From: Hyphomicrobium_A sp963812795
GTDB lineage: Bacteria > Pseudomonadota > Alphaproteobacteria > Rhizobiales > Hyphomicrobiaceae
DNA length: 64,000 bases
Direction of reading: 5' to 3'
NCBI GenBank assembly: GCA_963812795.1
Contig: CAWEWG010000003.1
Location: forward strand, 1-64,000
Positions 8,338 to 17,838 of this stretch are shown piece by piece (within the stretch, counting starts at the first letter, position 1; the number at the start of each line of letters is the position of its first letter). Under the pieces are notes generated by a model, which worked only from the letters and a program-made list of their open reading frames with translations, did no database searches and had not been told where the DNA came from. Position numbers and translations under genes: made by a program.

Positions 8338-9753
8338 TTAGAAGTTGATGAGCGCACCAGCCTTGATGTACTGGAAGTCCTTCCGGAGCCGAAGCGTCGT
8401 CCATTTCGGCACCGTCGCACGTGACCATCGCCTTCGTGTCGCGGTAGGAGAGCCAGATCGACATGGCGGCTGCATCGATCTCCTGCACCACACCCAAGCC
8501 CCAGCGTGTCATCGGAGTCACCGTCGCCAGCACCGTGCCGAGCAGTCTGCCGATAGAGCCGGGTAGGCATCATCGGTCCAGCGTACTCGCCGTAGAGGAC
8601 CGTGTGACCCAGCGGGGTCCAGCGTTCACGCAGACCAGCCTTGAAGTACCAACGTCTGCTGGTCCGTACCACGAACTGCGCGTGAACCAAGTGCACCGAG
8701 CGGTAATGACAGAGCATCTGAAAGACGCTGTCGTTGTTCCTTCCCGTAGGCGGCATAACCAAAGATGCCGGTCGGAACGTGCTCGACGTAGAGGCCAGCC
8801 TGGAAGTAGTCGACATCCTCTTCCCGGAACGAAGCCGAAGCCGATTGGGCCGCGGAGTTGACGTCATTGATGGCGAGGTTCTTGTCCGTGGTCTGCGTGT
8901 AGGCGGCGGCGGCAGCCAACTTGATGCCGTTCCACTCACCCGCATAACGAGCGGCGACGTCCCACATGTCGTCTTCACCCCAAGAGGCCGACACCGAGAA
9001 CCCACCGAAGGTCGGCGAGTCGTAGCGAACCGACGTTGGTCGTCAAGCCGTTGCAGTCGCCACCGATGCCGCGCCATGGTGGCGCAGCAGCCAAACATGC
9101 CCCAAGTGAACTCGGCACCGCCAAGTTGAGGCCGCGCGTTGAAGTTGCGCGAAGCTGCGCCATCGAACAGCACCCAGTTGGCGGGAACGAGCGAGCCCGA
9201 GCCGTCAACGAGGATGGCGGTGTTGTCGGAAGCCTGCGACTGCTTGCCGACGCTCAGCTTGCCGAGGTGGTCGCTCTTCACGAACCAGAACGACTGCAGG
9301 CGTACAGACCGCTGTCGGTATCACAGATAGCCACAAGCGGTCTGATTGATGCTGTCAGGCAGGATCATCGGTTGCGGCTCTGGTTCCGCGTCAAGCTTCG
9401 TCAGTACCTGACTTCGACGTGCAGCACATAGCCAGCGTACCAGCCGGGCGTGATCGTGGCCTGGCCGGTGAACTTGAAGTGGCTGGCGAGCGTGCGTGCC
9501 GATGACCGCCGACGTAGACGTTCTTCTCAACACCGTCATCCCACCACATCACCTGCTCAGCGACCCAGCCGGAGATGGTGAGGGAGACTTTGCGGTTGCC
9601 CTTGCGAGCGGTCGTGGCTTCCAGTTCTGCGATCCGCTCTTCAAGATCGGCGCAGCAGTTGCCCCCCAGATCGGCGGCCGAGGCGCTGCCGGCGGAAAGA
9701 CCGCCAACCAGCAGGCCTGCTGCCACCAGGGCACCCAAACTATACTTTTTCAT
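8338..9753 (-). pseudogene. Porin (Porin_2-like), multiply frameshifted right copy
   Basis: Same signal peptide and mature N-terminus as the left copy (MKKYSLGALVAAGLLVGG... ADLGGNCC), reading cleanly through WWDDGVEKNVYVGG. The frame is then lost at an extra base (GGTCATCGG where GGCATCGG is expected) and again at CACGCACG. Porin-like strands such as YFKAGLRERWTPLGHTVLYG appear later in other frames, and the C-terminus is DFQYIKAGALINF. Middle parts differ clearly from the left copy, so these are two paralogous porins and not one gene read twice. Both share the first two extra bases. It should be non-functional as written, and expression would need correction of many indels. Confidence 0.8.
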
Positions 9754-10112
9754 TGACCTACTCCCGTCTGCTTACTTTTTGAAGGCGACGCCACGCACAA
9801 GGCCGCCTACTCCCTACAAAACCCAACGCATCCTTCGTCACTTGCACCGCGGCGGCCGCGAAGCCGAATCACCGCTCGGGGTGAAAGATTAAGCAGAGAT
9901 TGACGACTTGGGGAACCGCAAGTGCGCCAAAGCCGGCGGAATCCACGGCTGTTGTGGCCTTGTTGCCACGACGCACTTTTTGACCGCAACAGGTTGCAAA
10001 ACCACATTTTTCTCTGACTTCGCCACCGCCCGGTGGATGCCCTTATCCCCAAAGCAAGGCGCGCTATGTGAGTTCTGCAACGCTTTTCCACACGTCCGTT
10101 TGAGCGATCGCA
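9754..10112. other. Porin upstream region (right arm)
   Basis: No gene seen. Counterpart of 1358-1717. The 150 nt nearest the porin are essentially identical to the left arm, including the GGGAG ribosome site. The rest is similar but diverged. Confidence 0.5.
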
Positions 10113-10562
10113 TCAATTGGCGACCCCCTGCCGACGGCCGCGGCGAGTCTGGATGAATTCGCGCGAAAGGAGGGCGAGAAGAATGACGACAAAGGCCATG
10201 CTGTGGGTGATGAGAACCATGGCCGGGCGATCTTCGAAGGACTGTCCGACGAAGTGCTGGAAGAAGGCCGGCTGGAAGCGGCTGGCAGCGCCATAAAGGG
10301 CCCGATATTGGTCGAGCGTGGCGTCAAGCAGCATGTAGGTGTTGGCCAGCGCCTTGCCGTTGATCCACTCGAACAGGGCGATGCCGCCGAGGGCGAAGAC
10401 GCGGGCGATGACATTGAGGCTCTCGACCGCCTCATCATAGATGAAGAGCAGGGCGAAGATGGCGATGTGCGCCGTGACGAAGAACTGCCAGAGGAAGTCC
10501 ACCTGCGAACGGATGGACAGGATGGCCTCGATGAGGGTCCCCTCCTGGAGCGCTTCGGTCAT
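10113..10562 (-). CDS. Small multi-spanning membrane protein (unknown function)
   Basis: Intact 149-residue protein. The start MTEALQEGTLIEAILS was chosen because the upstream extension is not hydrophobic and the left-arm copy begins the same way. Hydrophobic segments are at about residues 25-45 (FVTAHIAIFALLFIYD), 55-70 (VIARVFALGGIALFEWI) and 115-135 (MVLITHSMAFVVILLALLS), so about three membrane spans with a basic C-terminus. I recognise no named family. It is divergent from opgG across a 515-nt region, and the same neighbour pair is seen in the decayed left arm, so the association is ancestral. A role in the envelope is possible from context only. Confidence 0.7.
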   Translation of the reverse strand: MTEALQEGTLIEAILSIRSQVDFLWQFFVTAHIAIFALLFIYDEAVESLNVIARVFALGGIALFEWINGKALANTYMLLDATLDQYRALYGAASRFQPAFFQHFVGQSFEDRPAMVLITHSMAFVVILLALLSREFIQTRRGRRQGVAN

Positions 10563-11077
10563 CCTTAACTCCCCCGCGACGCTTGCGGTCTCGCCGACCT
10601 TCTGCGTCGCTACGCTACTTGGTACTTTCCGCCCCATGCCGCCCGTTTACCGTCCCCGGGGCGATACCACGCCGTGCGGTCGGTGCAGCAACTCGATGGT
10701 CGAGACTATGCCGTGAATGTGTCGGGATATCGAATGCGCCGCCGCGTCGCACGTCCGGAGGGCGCCTAGGCTGCGCTTTGTCACGCCCTTGCCCAAATCA
10801 TTGGGCTACATTATTCTGCTGCAGCGCAACAAGTCATGCCAATCGATCGCGCAAGCTTGCTTCCCGGGGGTTTTAGCGAGGCAAGTGGTCGTCCAGGTGC
10901 ACCGCGGTGCGCGATGCGAATGGTTACCGGAAGAAACGCCACGAAGCGCTGTTAAGCCACTGCAACGGGGGCGAGCCGCAGGAACGTGTTCCTTGGCTCG
11001 GATCGGCAGCGGCGAACGCAATGCGTACTGTGAGCGTTGAGGCCGGCGAGGGGCTTAGCACGGAAAGCAACGACTCG
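10563..11077. other. Divergent promoter region, membrane protein / opgG
   Basis: No gene seen. It probably carries promoters for both flanking genes. Contains the palindrome at 10791-10806. Upstream in-frame extensions of opgG (an ATG at 10907) exist, but they lack signal-peptide character and are not preserved in the left arm. Confidence 0.5.
10791..10806. promoter_or_regulatory. Palindrome conserved in both arms
   Basis: GCCCAAATCATTGGGC forms 6-bp arms around ATCA. The left-arm counterpart (666-681) is preserved although neighbouring bases differ. It is a possible operator or leader hairpin between two divergent genes. Confidence 0.4.
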
Positions 11078-12631
11078 ATGCGAGCGACACGGCTGGACCG
11101 GCGATCGGTCCTCATGACGGCTGGTGCCTTCGCGATGCTGGGGGCGGGGGCACGCCCGGGAAGCATCTCGCCGGCGGCCGCCGAGGCCGTGAGCGATGCT
11201 TCGACGCCGTTCACCGCCGCGCTGGTGCAGAACCTCGCGCAGCAGCTGTCGACAAGCGAATACGCCAGTCCCTCGCTGACGCTGCCGGAATCCTTCAAGA
11301 AGCTCGGCTACGACCAATTTCGCGACATCCGCTTCCGCACCGACCAAGCCATTTGGCGCGGCGACAAGATCGACTTCGAGCTGCAGCTCCTGCCGATGGG
11401 CTGGCTTTACAACTTGCCCGTGGAGATCTGGCTCGTCGACGAGGGAACGGCAAAGCGCCTGAAAGCGGACGGCAACCTGTTTTCGCTTGGACCGCTAATC
11501 AAGGACGCCGAGCCGGGCGCTCCGTACGGCTTCTCGGGTTTTCGCGTGCATGGGCCGATCAACCGGCCCGACTATTTCGACGAGTACGTGGTCTTCCAGG
11601 GCGCCAGCTACTTCCGCGCCGTCGGCCGCGGACAGCTATACGGGCTCTCCGCGCGCGGCCTCGCCATCAACACCGCGCGACCGGGCGGGGAAGAGTTCCC
11701 CATCTTCCGCGCGTTCTGGGTCGAGAAGCCGAAGCTCGGCGCGCGTTCAATCGTCATTCATGCGCTGCTCGATAGTGTCTCCACGACGGGCGCATATCGT
11801 TTCGAGGTGGAGCCCGGTGAGGCCACCATCATCGACGTCGAGGCGACTCTCTATCCGCGGCGTCCTCTGACGCATCTCGGCATCGCGCCGCTGACCAGCA
11901 TGTACTTGCACGGACCGGGGCACCATCGCATCGACGACGACTTCCGTCCGTCGGTGCACGACAGCGACGGCCTCGCCATCTACAACGGCAACAACGAGTG
12001 CATCTGGCGCCCGCTCACCAATCCGCGGACGTTGCAGACGAGCGCTTTCCTCGACCGCAACCTCAAGGGCTTCGGTCTGTGCCAGCGCGCGCGCTCGTTC
12101 CATTCCTTCGAGGATCTCGAGGCGCGTTACGAGAAGCGCCCGACTTTGTGGATCGAGCCCAAGGGCACCTGGGGCCCGGGCTACGTCGAGCTCATCGAGA
12201 TTCCGACCGCTGTGGAAATCCACGACAACATCGCCGCCTACTGGAAGCCGACCACGGGGCCGACGCCTGGCACGCCCTTCCAGTTCGGCTACCGCATGTA
12301 CTGGACGGACACATTACCCATCGCTTGGAGCGGCGCCTCGACAGCCGCGACACGCGTCGGCCGCGGCAAGACGGAAGGCTCGACGATGTTCGTCGTCGAC
12401 TTCACCGGACCCGCCGTGACCGGCTTGCGGCAATTGCCCGTCGCGGTGGTAACGGCCAATCCAGGTACGGTGTCGGATATCGCCGTGCACGAGAACCCTG
12501 AGACAAATGGACTACGGGTCAGCTTCGAGCTCGATCCGGGTGGAACCGAATTGTCGGAGCTACGTTTGGCGCTGAGGCTTGGCGATCAGCAGATCTCCGA
12601 GACCTGGCTCTATCGATGGACGAAATCATGA
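11078..12631 (+). CDS. opgG: Periplasmic glucan biosynthesis protein OpgG/MdoG
   Basis: 517 residues, close to the E. coli protein (511). OpgG acts in the periplasm in making osmoregulated glucans from the backbone produced by OpgH. The N-terminus has a twin-arginine-like signal (DRRSVLM at residues 6-12, then an Ala/Gly-rich hydrophobic stretch). The mature part shows the OpgG/OpgD fold signature sequences: FRDIRFRTDQAIW near residue 90, LPMGWLYNLPVEIW, and GFSGFRVHGPINRPDYFDE near 155. The start at ATG 11078 was chosen over an upstream in-frame ATG at 10907 because it begins the signal and is mirrored in the left arm. It overlaps opgH by four bases (ATGA at 12628-12631), so the two are translationally coupled. 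Confidence 0.95.
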   Translation: MRATRLDRRSVLMTAGAFAMLGAGARPGSISPAAAEAVSDASTPFTAALVQNLAQQLSTSEYASPSLTLPESFKKLGYDQFRDIRFRTDQAIWRGDKIDFELQLLPMGWLYNLPVEIWLVDEGTAKRLKADGNLFSLGPLIKDAEPGAPYGFSGFRVHGPINRPDYFDEYVVFQGASYFRAVGRGQLYGLSARGLAINTARPGGEEFPIFRAFWVEKPKLGARSIVIHALLDSVSTTGAYRFEVEPGEATIIDVEATLYPRRPLTHLGIAPLTSMYLHGPGHHRIDDDFRPSVHDSDGLAIYNGNNECIWRPLTNPRTLQTSAFLDRNLKGFGLCQRARSFHSFEDLEARYEKRPTLWIEPKGTWGPGYVELIEIPTAVEIHDNIAAYWKPTTGPTPGTPFQFGYRMYWTDTLPIAWSGASTAATRVGRGKTEGSTMFVVDFTGPAVTGLRQLPVAVVTANPGTVSDIAVHENPETNGLRVSFELDPGGTELSELRLALRLGDQQISETWLYRWTKS

Positions 12632-14575
12632 GCGAACTTACTGTGGCCGGACAGAAAATCGGCCGCATTCCCGACGCAAGCAGCCCTGAGCTGCTGCCCG
12701 CCGAAGTCCCGCTCGAAATGCCCGATCAGGATTTCAAGGCGCGCGCGGCTTCAAAGCCACGTCGGCGCCGCGGCTATTGGGTGCCGCGTGCCGCCGTCTT
12801 TACCGGAGCCGGGATTCTAACTGCGGCGTTTGCGCACGAGCTCTACAGCGTGCTGGCTGTCGAGCAGGCAACGCCGCTGCAGGTTCTCTTCCTCATTCTG
12901 TCGACCATCGCCTTCGGTTGGATCGCGCTCGGCTCGCTCAATGCCGCGCTGGGCTTCATTCCGTTGTTTGGCGGCGAGAAGGCCGACACGATCGACCTGC
13001 CGCACCCCGGCGCGCCCCTGACGAGCCGTACGGCACTCCTCTTCCCCGTCTACCACGAGGATCCCGCGCGCATCGCCGGCACGGTGCAGGCGATCGCGCT
13101 CGAATTGGAATCGATGGGCAGCGCTGCGGCGTTCGACGTCTTCCTGTTGTCGGACACGCGCGATGAGCGCGAAGGCGCCGCCGAGGAGAGCGCCTATCGC
13201 GCCCTGCGCCATCGCCTGAAGGACGTCATCCCCGTTTTCTACCGCCGGCGCCGCGAGAACCGCGGTCGCAAGTCCGGCAACATCAAGGATTGGGTGCGCC
13301 GCTTCGGTGCTGGCTATGAGCACTTCGTCATCCTCGACGGCGACAGCGTGATGTCGGGCACGACGCTGACGCGCCTGGTGCTGGCCATGCAGCGCGACCA
13401 GAGTGCGGGCCTGATCCAGACCGTACCGCGCCTTACCGGTGCGACGACGCTGCTGCAGTACCTGACGCAGTTCGCCTCCAACGTTTACGGCCCGCTGGTC
13501 GCCGCCGGTCTCGCCTTCTGGCATCGCGACCAGGGCAACTACTGGGGCCACAACGCCGTCATCCGCACGGCGGCCTTCGCCTCGGCCGCCGGCCTGCCGA
13601 CGCTGCCCGGCAAGGCGCCGTTCGGCGGCGACATCCAGAGCCACGATTTCGTCGAGGCGGTGCTGCTCGCCCGTGCCGACTGGGGCGTGCACATGGTGCC
13701 GACGGTCGAAGGCACCTACGAGGGCCAGCCGCCGACGCTGCCTGACGTCGTCGCGCGCGACCGGCGCTGGGCGCAGGGCAACCTGCAGCACCTCGGCATC
13801 GTCTTCTCGTCCGGCATCACCACCATGGGCCGTCTGCATCTGCTGATGGGCGCCACGTCCTATCTCATGTCGCTGATCTGGGCGTCGTCGCTCGCCGTCG
13901 GCATCGTACTTGCCCTGCAGGGCCAGCAGATGATTCCCAGCTACTTCATCGACGAGAAGACACTATTCCCCGTATGGCCGGTGACCGACCCAGGCGCCGC
14001 CCTGCGGCTGTTCTTCGCCACCATGCTCGTCGTGCTGATGCCGAAGTTCCTTGGCCTGGCGCTGGAGATCAAGCGCACGTGGCATGCGCGCGAGACTTGG
14101 GGCGCCACGCGCGCCGTGCTCGGCGTTGCCACCGAGACGCTGTTCTCGGTCCTGCTGTCGCCGATCCTGATGGTCACGCAGACGGCGGCCGTGTTCCAGG
14201 TACTGTTCGGGCTCGAACTCGGGCTGGCGCTCGCAGAGCCGCGACAAGGCCGGCATCCCCTTCATGGAGGCGCTGCGCTACCACCGCTGGCACATGCTCG
14301 TCGGCGTCGTCATGGCGGTCGCTTGCTACGAAGCTTCGGCGCTGGTGCTGGCGTGGATGTCGCCGGTCATCGTCGGCCTCATTCTTGCGGCGCCCCTGAC
14401 CTGGCTGACGTCGCGGGCGGCTTCTCGGTCGCTGCGCACGTTGCTGTCGACGCGTGACGGGCGCAGCCCCCCGGCCATCGTCGAAAGCGCGCGCCGCGCC
14501 AGCGGCGAATGGGCCGATCACATCGCCATGCGCTCGGCCGAGAACGTGGTCGACATCGCGACGCGCGCCGCCTAA
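12628..14575 (+). CDS. opgH: Glucan glucosyltransferase OpgH/MdoH (one frameshift)
   Basis: Inner-membrane processive glycosyltransferase (GT2) that polymerises the glucan backbone from UDP-glucose. After a short cytoplasmic N-terminus come membrane spans (about residues 50-110) and the GT domain with ALLFPVYHEDP, SDTRD and LDGDSVMSG. The QxxRW-type box DRRWAQGNLQH follows, then further spans. An extra A at 14216-14217 shifts the frame. Removing it gives FGLDSGWRSQSRDKAGIPFMEAL and joins to the remaining C-terminus, ending at 14575, for 648 residues. I take this as a sequence error. Start: ATG 12628 overlaps the opgG stop as ATGA; ATG 12616 would add four residues. Confidence 0.9.
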
Positions 14576-14652
14576 TTGGTTTACTGACACGAGCCGCGGC
14601 GTCGCGATCAAGGCTTGGCCGGCGCGCAAGTTGACGGCCGCGCCAACGGCGC

Positions 14653-14752
14653 GGGGGCCCTTGGCCCCTGGCTGCCGCGCCCAACCGGCAAGCTCCAACG
14701 AGCAGCATTTTGCTTTTGCTCGCGCAGCGGGCCAAGGCCCAAGGGGCCTCGC
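14653..14752. terminator. GC-rich hairpins between convergent genes
   Basis: GGGGCC-CTT-GGCCCC (about 14657-14671) and GGCCC-AAG-GGGCC (about 14737-14749) each form short stems and can also pair with each other. They lie between the end of opgH and the end of the ycjF-like gene. No T-run follows, so factor-independent termination is uncertain. Confidence 0.35.
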
Positions 14753-14802
14753 GCCTGAGGCGCGGCTGTCAGCTCGTGCGTCGAGAGCGGCATGGCAAGC
14801 TT

Positions 14803-15849
14803 CTATCCGCTCGTGTCAGTAGTCGAAGCCGCGTTGCGACGGAAAGCTTCCGTCAGCATGTCGCGCGCGCGCACTGGCGGCGCCGTGATGAACGGCAGGG
14901 GGCGACAGACTTCGACGCCGGCAGCGCCGACGCGGGCGGTGAGCGCGCCGTTGAAGGCACCTTCACCAAGCCGCCGCGACAGGCGTCGCAACAGATCCTG
15001 CCCGAGGAATTGCCCGAGCAGATCGTCGGTCAGCGCCACGCCGCCCGTCGCGATGATATGGCCGACGACGAGCTTGGCGAGCCGCAAGGCGCCGAGCGGC
15101 CCGGGGCGTCCGCCGTACAACCCGGCGATGGCGCGCAGCATGCGCAAATTCTCGACCAGCACGTAGACCATGGCGATCCACGCCATCGGGCTGATGGCGG
15201 TGACCATGCCGATGCGCTTGGCGGCGGCCAGCACCGTGCGCCGCGCCTCCTGGTCGAGCGGCATGATCAGCTCGCGATCGGCCAGCGCTAGGAGATCGCC
15301 GGGGTTGAGCACCGAGCGCTCGTGCTCGGCAAAGCGCGCCAGCGGCCATTGCAGATCGGCGCGGCCGCCAAGCACGTTCTTCAATTGGCGCACGGCACGG
15401 CGCTCGCTGGCGACATCGTTCTGGTTCAGCGCCTGCGTCACTTCCTTGCGCAGCGCGCCGAGACGGGCGAGACGGAACATGCCGTAGATTTCGCGCAGGA
15501 TAAGCACCACGGCGGAGAAGCCGACGACGCACAGCAGCGCGAAAGCAATCCAGCCGACCCAATCCTGGCGCGCGAGCGCGATCTCGACGTAGCGCGTGAA
15601 CCACAGCGTGGTCGCCAGCACGAGCAGGCCGAGGGCGCCGGAAACGAGTAGTCCGCCCCAGCGTATGCCATGGCGCAGGTCGGCGACCGTCGGGCGCACG
15701 GTCGTGCGCGCGGCCTGACGCTTGCGGCGCGCCGACATCGGTCCGGCGTCGGCCGGCGGCTGCTCGACCTTCTCGGCGGCGGCGGCGCGCAGCGCCGGAT
15801 CGTCGGTCGCAAAAGAGCGGGGACGTCTGATGTCCGTATCGGATGTCAT
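14803..15849 (-). CDS. ycjF: YcjF family membrane protein (TIGR01620/DUF697)
   Basis: 348 residues. A basic cytoplasmic N-terminus is followed by two membrane spans at about 67-90 and 100-122, then a coiled, charged stretch. The conserved DUF697-like region (about 215-300) includes a third hydrophobic segment (MVTAISPMAWIAMVYVLVEN) and LVVGHIIATGGVALTDDL. Start ATG 15849 overlaps the ycjX stop (ATGA, 15846-15849), which was preferred over an ATG three codons upstream. YcjF and YcjX occur as a pair in many proteobacteria, in E. coli within the psp-linked stress cluster. Function is not settled, with an envelope-stress role usually suggested. Confidence 0.9.
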   Translation of the reverse strand: MTSDTDIRRPRSFATDDPALRAAAAEKVEQPPADAGPMSARRKRQAARTTVRPTVADLRHGIRWGGLLVSGALGLLVLATTLWFTRYVEIALARQDWVGWIAFALLCVVGFSAVVLILREIYGMFRLARLGALRKEVTQALNQNDVASERRAVRQLKNVLGGRADLQWPLARFAEHERSVLNPGDLLALADRELIMPLDQEARRTVLAAAKRIGMVTAISPMAWIAMVYVLVENLRMLRAIAGLYGGRPGPLGALRLAKLVVGHIIATGGVALTDDLLGQFLGQDLLRRLSRRLGEGAFNGALTARVGAAGVEVCRPLPFITAPPVRARDMLTEAFRRNAASTTDTSG

Positions 15850-17315
15850 GCGAGCCAATCCGCAAGCAGGAAATCGAGGGCGCGATCGAGCCGGATGTGC
15901 GGCAGCGGCGGCGCCTCGCCGTCGACGCCGGGCGGCAGCACGCGCGGCGGCCGGAAGCGCACGAAGTGTAGCCCGGCCGGCGCCGCGTCGGGCTTCAAGG
16001 CATCATACGGGTTTGCCGGCAGGTCGCCGGGAAATACGGCGGCTTCCGTTTTGCCGTCGAACACCTTGCCGCCGATGCGCTCGCCCGGCATCGGCACGCC
16101 GACGATGCACGGCAGCCATTCGTTGCCGACCTTGGCGTCGGTTTCGCGCGTCGCCCTGAGCGCGGCGAGCGCCTGCACGCCGACCTCGGCGCCGGCGTCG
16201 GAGGCGCGACCCATGGCCCGGTCGGTGATGACGCGGAGGATCGCTTCCAGCCGGTCGTGGCTGGAGGAGTGGATGTGATCGGCCTTGGTGGCGGCGAACA
16301 GCAGCTTGTCGATGCGGCGCACGAACAGCGCCGTCAACCAGTTGGAGGAGCCGGCGCGGAACACGCGCAGGATGGCTTCGAGGGCGCGCTGCAGGTCGAC
16401 GACGGCATCGCCGCCCTCGTTCAGCGGCCCGAGCACATCGACGAGGACGATCTGCCGGTCGAGACGGCTGAAGTGATCGGTGAAGAACGGCCGCACGACG
16501 TGTGTCTTATAGCTCTCGAAGCGGCGCGCCATCATGGCGGCGAGCGAGGAGCGCCCGTAGCTCGGCTTGTCGCCGAGGGCGAGCGGACAGAAGGTGAGCA
16601 GCGGCGAGCCTTCGAGATCACCCGGCAGCAGGAAGCGGCCGGGCCCGGTCGTGTGCAGAACATGATCGTCGGCACGCGCCGCCTTGAGATAAGCGGCGAA
16701 GAGATTTGCTCCGCGCAGCGCCACCTGCTCGTCCTTGGCGGCATTTGGATCGACGCTGGAGAGAAACTCGCGCCAGGCTTTCGAGTGCGCTTGCCGGCGC
16801 GGCGCCGCCGCCTGCTCCACCGCCTCGGCGCACCACTGCTCGTAGCTCATGTCGAGCAGCGGCAGGTCGATCAGCCACTCGCCGGGATAGTCGACGACGT
16901 CGAGGTTGAGGCGGGAGATGCCGAAGGCACGGCGCAAGGCGCTGGCCGATTTGAACTCGATGGTGATGCGTACCTGCGAAAGGCGCCGCGTGCTCTCCGG
17001 CCATTCGGGCGGATCGCGCGACAGGACATCGAGGTGCGCCTCGTAGTCGAAGCGCGGCACCTCGTCGTCGGGCTGCGGCTCGAGATAGGCGCGCTCGATG
17101 CGGCCCTCGGCCTCGGGCATGAAGAACGGCAGGCGTCCGCCGGAGACGAGATTGCGGATCAGCGCGGTGATGAAGATGGTCTTGCCGGCGCGCGACAGCC
17201 CGGTGACGCCGAGCCGCAGCGTCGGCGTCATCATGTCGGTCAGCACGGCGCCGGCGCGATGCCAGGCGAGGTGCATCGGGTCATCGAGATCGGAGACGGA
17301 CTGGGATGTAGGCAA
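15846..17315 (-). CDS. ycjX: YcjX-like P-loop ATPase/GTPase (DUF463)
   Basis: 489 residues. Walker A GLSRAGKT at 39-46 sits after a short N-terminus, followed by FITALIRNLVSGGRLPFF. The DVVDYPGEW motif near residue 139 is the family Walker-B-like DxxG element. Further family blocks are LLPGDLEGSPLLTFCPL, DRQIVLVDVLGPLNEG and LLFAATKADHIHSSSHDRLE, the last being the guanine-specificity-like TKAD. It is a soluble P-loop protein thought to work with the membrane partner YcjF. The two genes overlap by ATGA. A 7-bp stem (GGGACCT/AGGTCCC, about 17320-17338) lies just upstream of the start and may affect translation. Confidence 0.92.
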   Translation of the reverse strand: MPTSQSVSDLDDPMHLAWHRAGAVLTDMMTPTLRLGVTGLSRAGKTIFITALIRNLVSGGRLPFFMPEAEGRIERAYLEPQPDDEVPRFDYEAHLDVLSRDPPEWPESTRRLSQVRITIEFKSASALRRAFGISRLNLDVVDYPGEWLIDLPLLDMSYEQWCAEAVEQAAAPRRQAHSKAWREFLSSVDPNAAKDEQVALRGANLFAAYLKAARADDHVLHTTGPGRFLLPGDLEGSPLLTFCPLALGDKPSYGRSSLAAMMARRFESYKTHVVRPFFTDHFSRLDRQIVLVDVLGPLNEGGDAVVDLQRALEAILRVFRAGSSNWLTALFVRRIDKLLFAATKADHIHSSSHDRLEAILRVITDRAMGRASDAGAEVGVQALAALRATRETDAKVGNEWLPCIVGVPMPGERIGGKVFDGKTEAAVFPGDLPANPYDALKPDAAPAGLHFVRFRPPRVLPPGVDGEAPPLPHIRLDRALDFLLADWLA

Positions 17316-17405
17316 GGGGGGACCTCGCGAAGGTCCCTTTAGCTAGTGCGAGTTAGGCGCCGCGGCAAGTTGCGAGGGCAAGTTGCCGGCGGCGCTCGGG
17401 CGGCG

Positions 17406-17492
17406 TCAGCCGTAGAAGATGACCAGTACGCCGGCAGCCATCACCGTCATCCCCATGAGGATGATCAAGCCGCTACGAATGAACTCTGCCAT
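17406..17492 (-). CDS. Putative single-span membrane micropeptide upstream of ycjX
   Basis: 28-residue open frame beginning MAEFIRSGLIILMGMTVMAAG and ending in FYG. It is almost entirely one transmembrane helix with a charged N-terminal end. A GGAG site lies about 10 nt before the ATG. It is 90 nt upstream of ycjX on the same strand, so it could be the first gene of that operon. I know no named family. The support is composition, ribosome site and position. Confidence 0.45.
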   Translation of the reverse strand: MAEFIRSGLIILMGMTVMAAGVLVIFYG

Positions 17493-17838
17493 GTCGGGTC
17501 TCCACCTGCGTCCGGTGTGTCACGATGCTTGCAGTCTAGGCATGAGCCATTGAACGACCGCTGAAGCGGAGCGTCAGGCCCTGTTCATTTTTGGCGAGCT
17601 GCAGTCCCCGCCGATTTGAGGCGCAAGCCGTGCTCGCTATGGGACGCTAGGTCCCCCCGCTGTCCGCCGCAGGCGCGGCGCTCCACCCCTTCTCGGGCAT
17701 GGAGATCGTGATGCGTCGCACGACGGCGACGGCGCCTGCCTCGTAGATCGCGAATGCGGACGAAACCTGGGCGAAGCGCCGGCAAATCCGTGATCTGTAA
17801 CGCTGCGTAACGCGTGTTGAGGACGGCGCGCGGGTCGC
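17493..17838. other. Intergenic region, moxR end to ycjX leader
   Basis: No gene recognised. A minus-strand frame of 66 codons (17585-17785) is Arg-rich and looks like a chance frame. No clear terminator with a T-run was seen after the MoxR gene. Confidence 0.4.

Larger units (their letters stand above)
7355..11479. repeat. Right arm of large inverted duplication
   Basis: Inverted counterpart of 1-4090. In the plus direction it reads integrase remnant, GGGGTTAGA array, porin terminator, porin, membrane protein, divergent region and opgG. The best-preserved part is about 8180-11479. The opgG and membrane-protein copies are intact here and decayed in the left arm. Confidence 0.8.

Noticed and set aside
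10907..11077. Upstream start for opgG at ATG 10907
   Set aside because: The 57-residue extension has no signal-peptide character, is not preserved in the left arm, and the twin-arginine signal begins at 11078.
1..11479. Assembly artefact as full explanation of the inverted arms
   Set aside because: The arms differ by frequent substitutions and by different deletions, which one locus read twice would not give. Local errors may still be present.
17585..17785. 66-codon frame between ycjX and moxR
   Set aside because: Arg-rich chance frame without a ribosome site or family resemblance.
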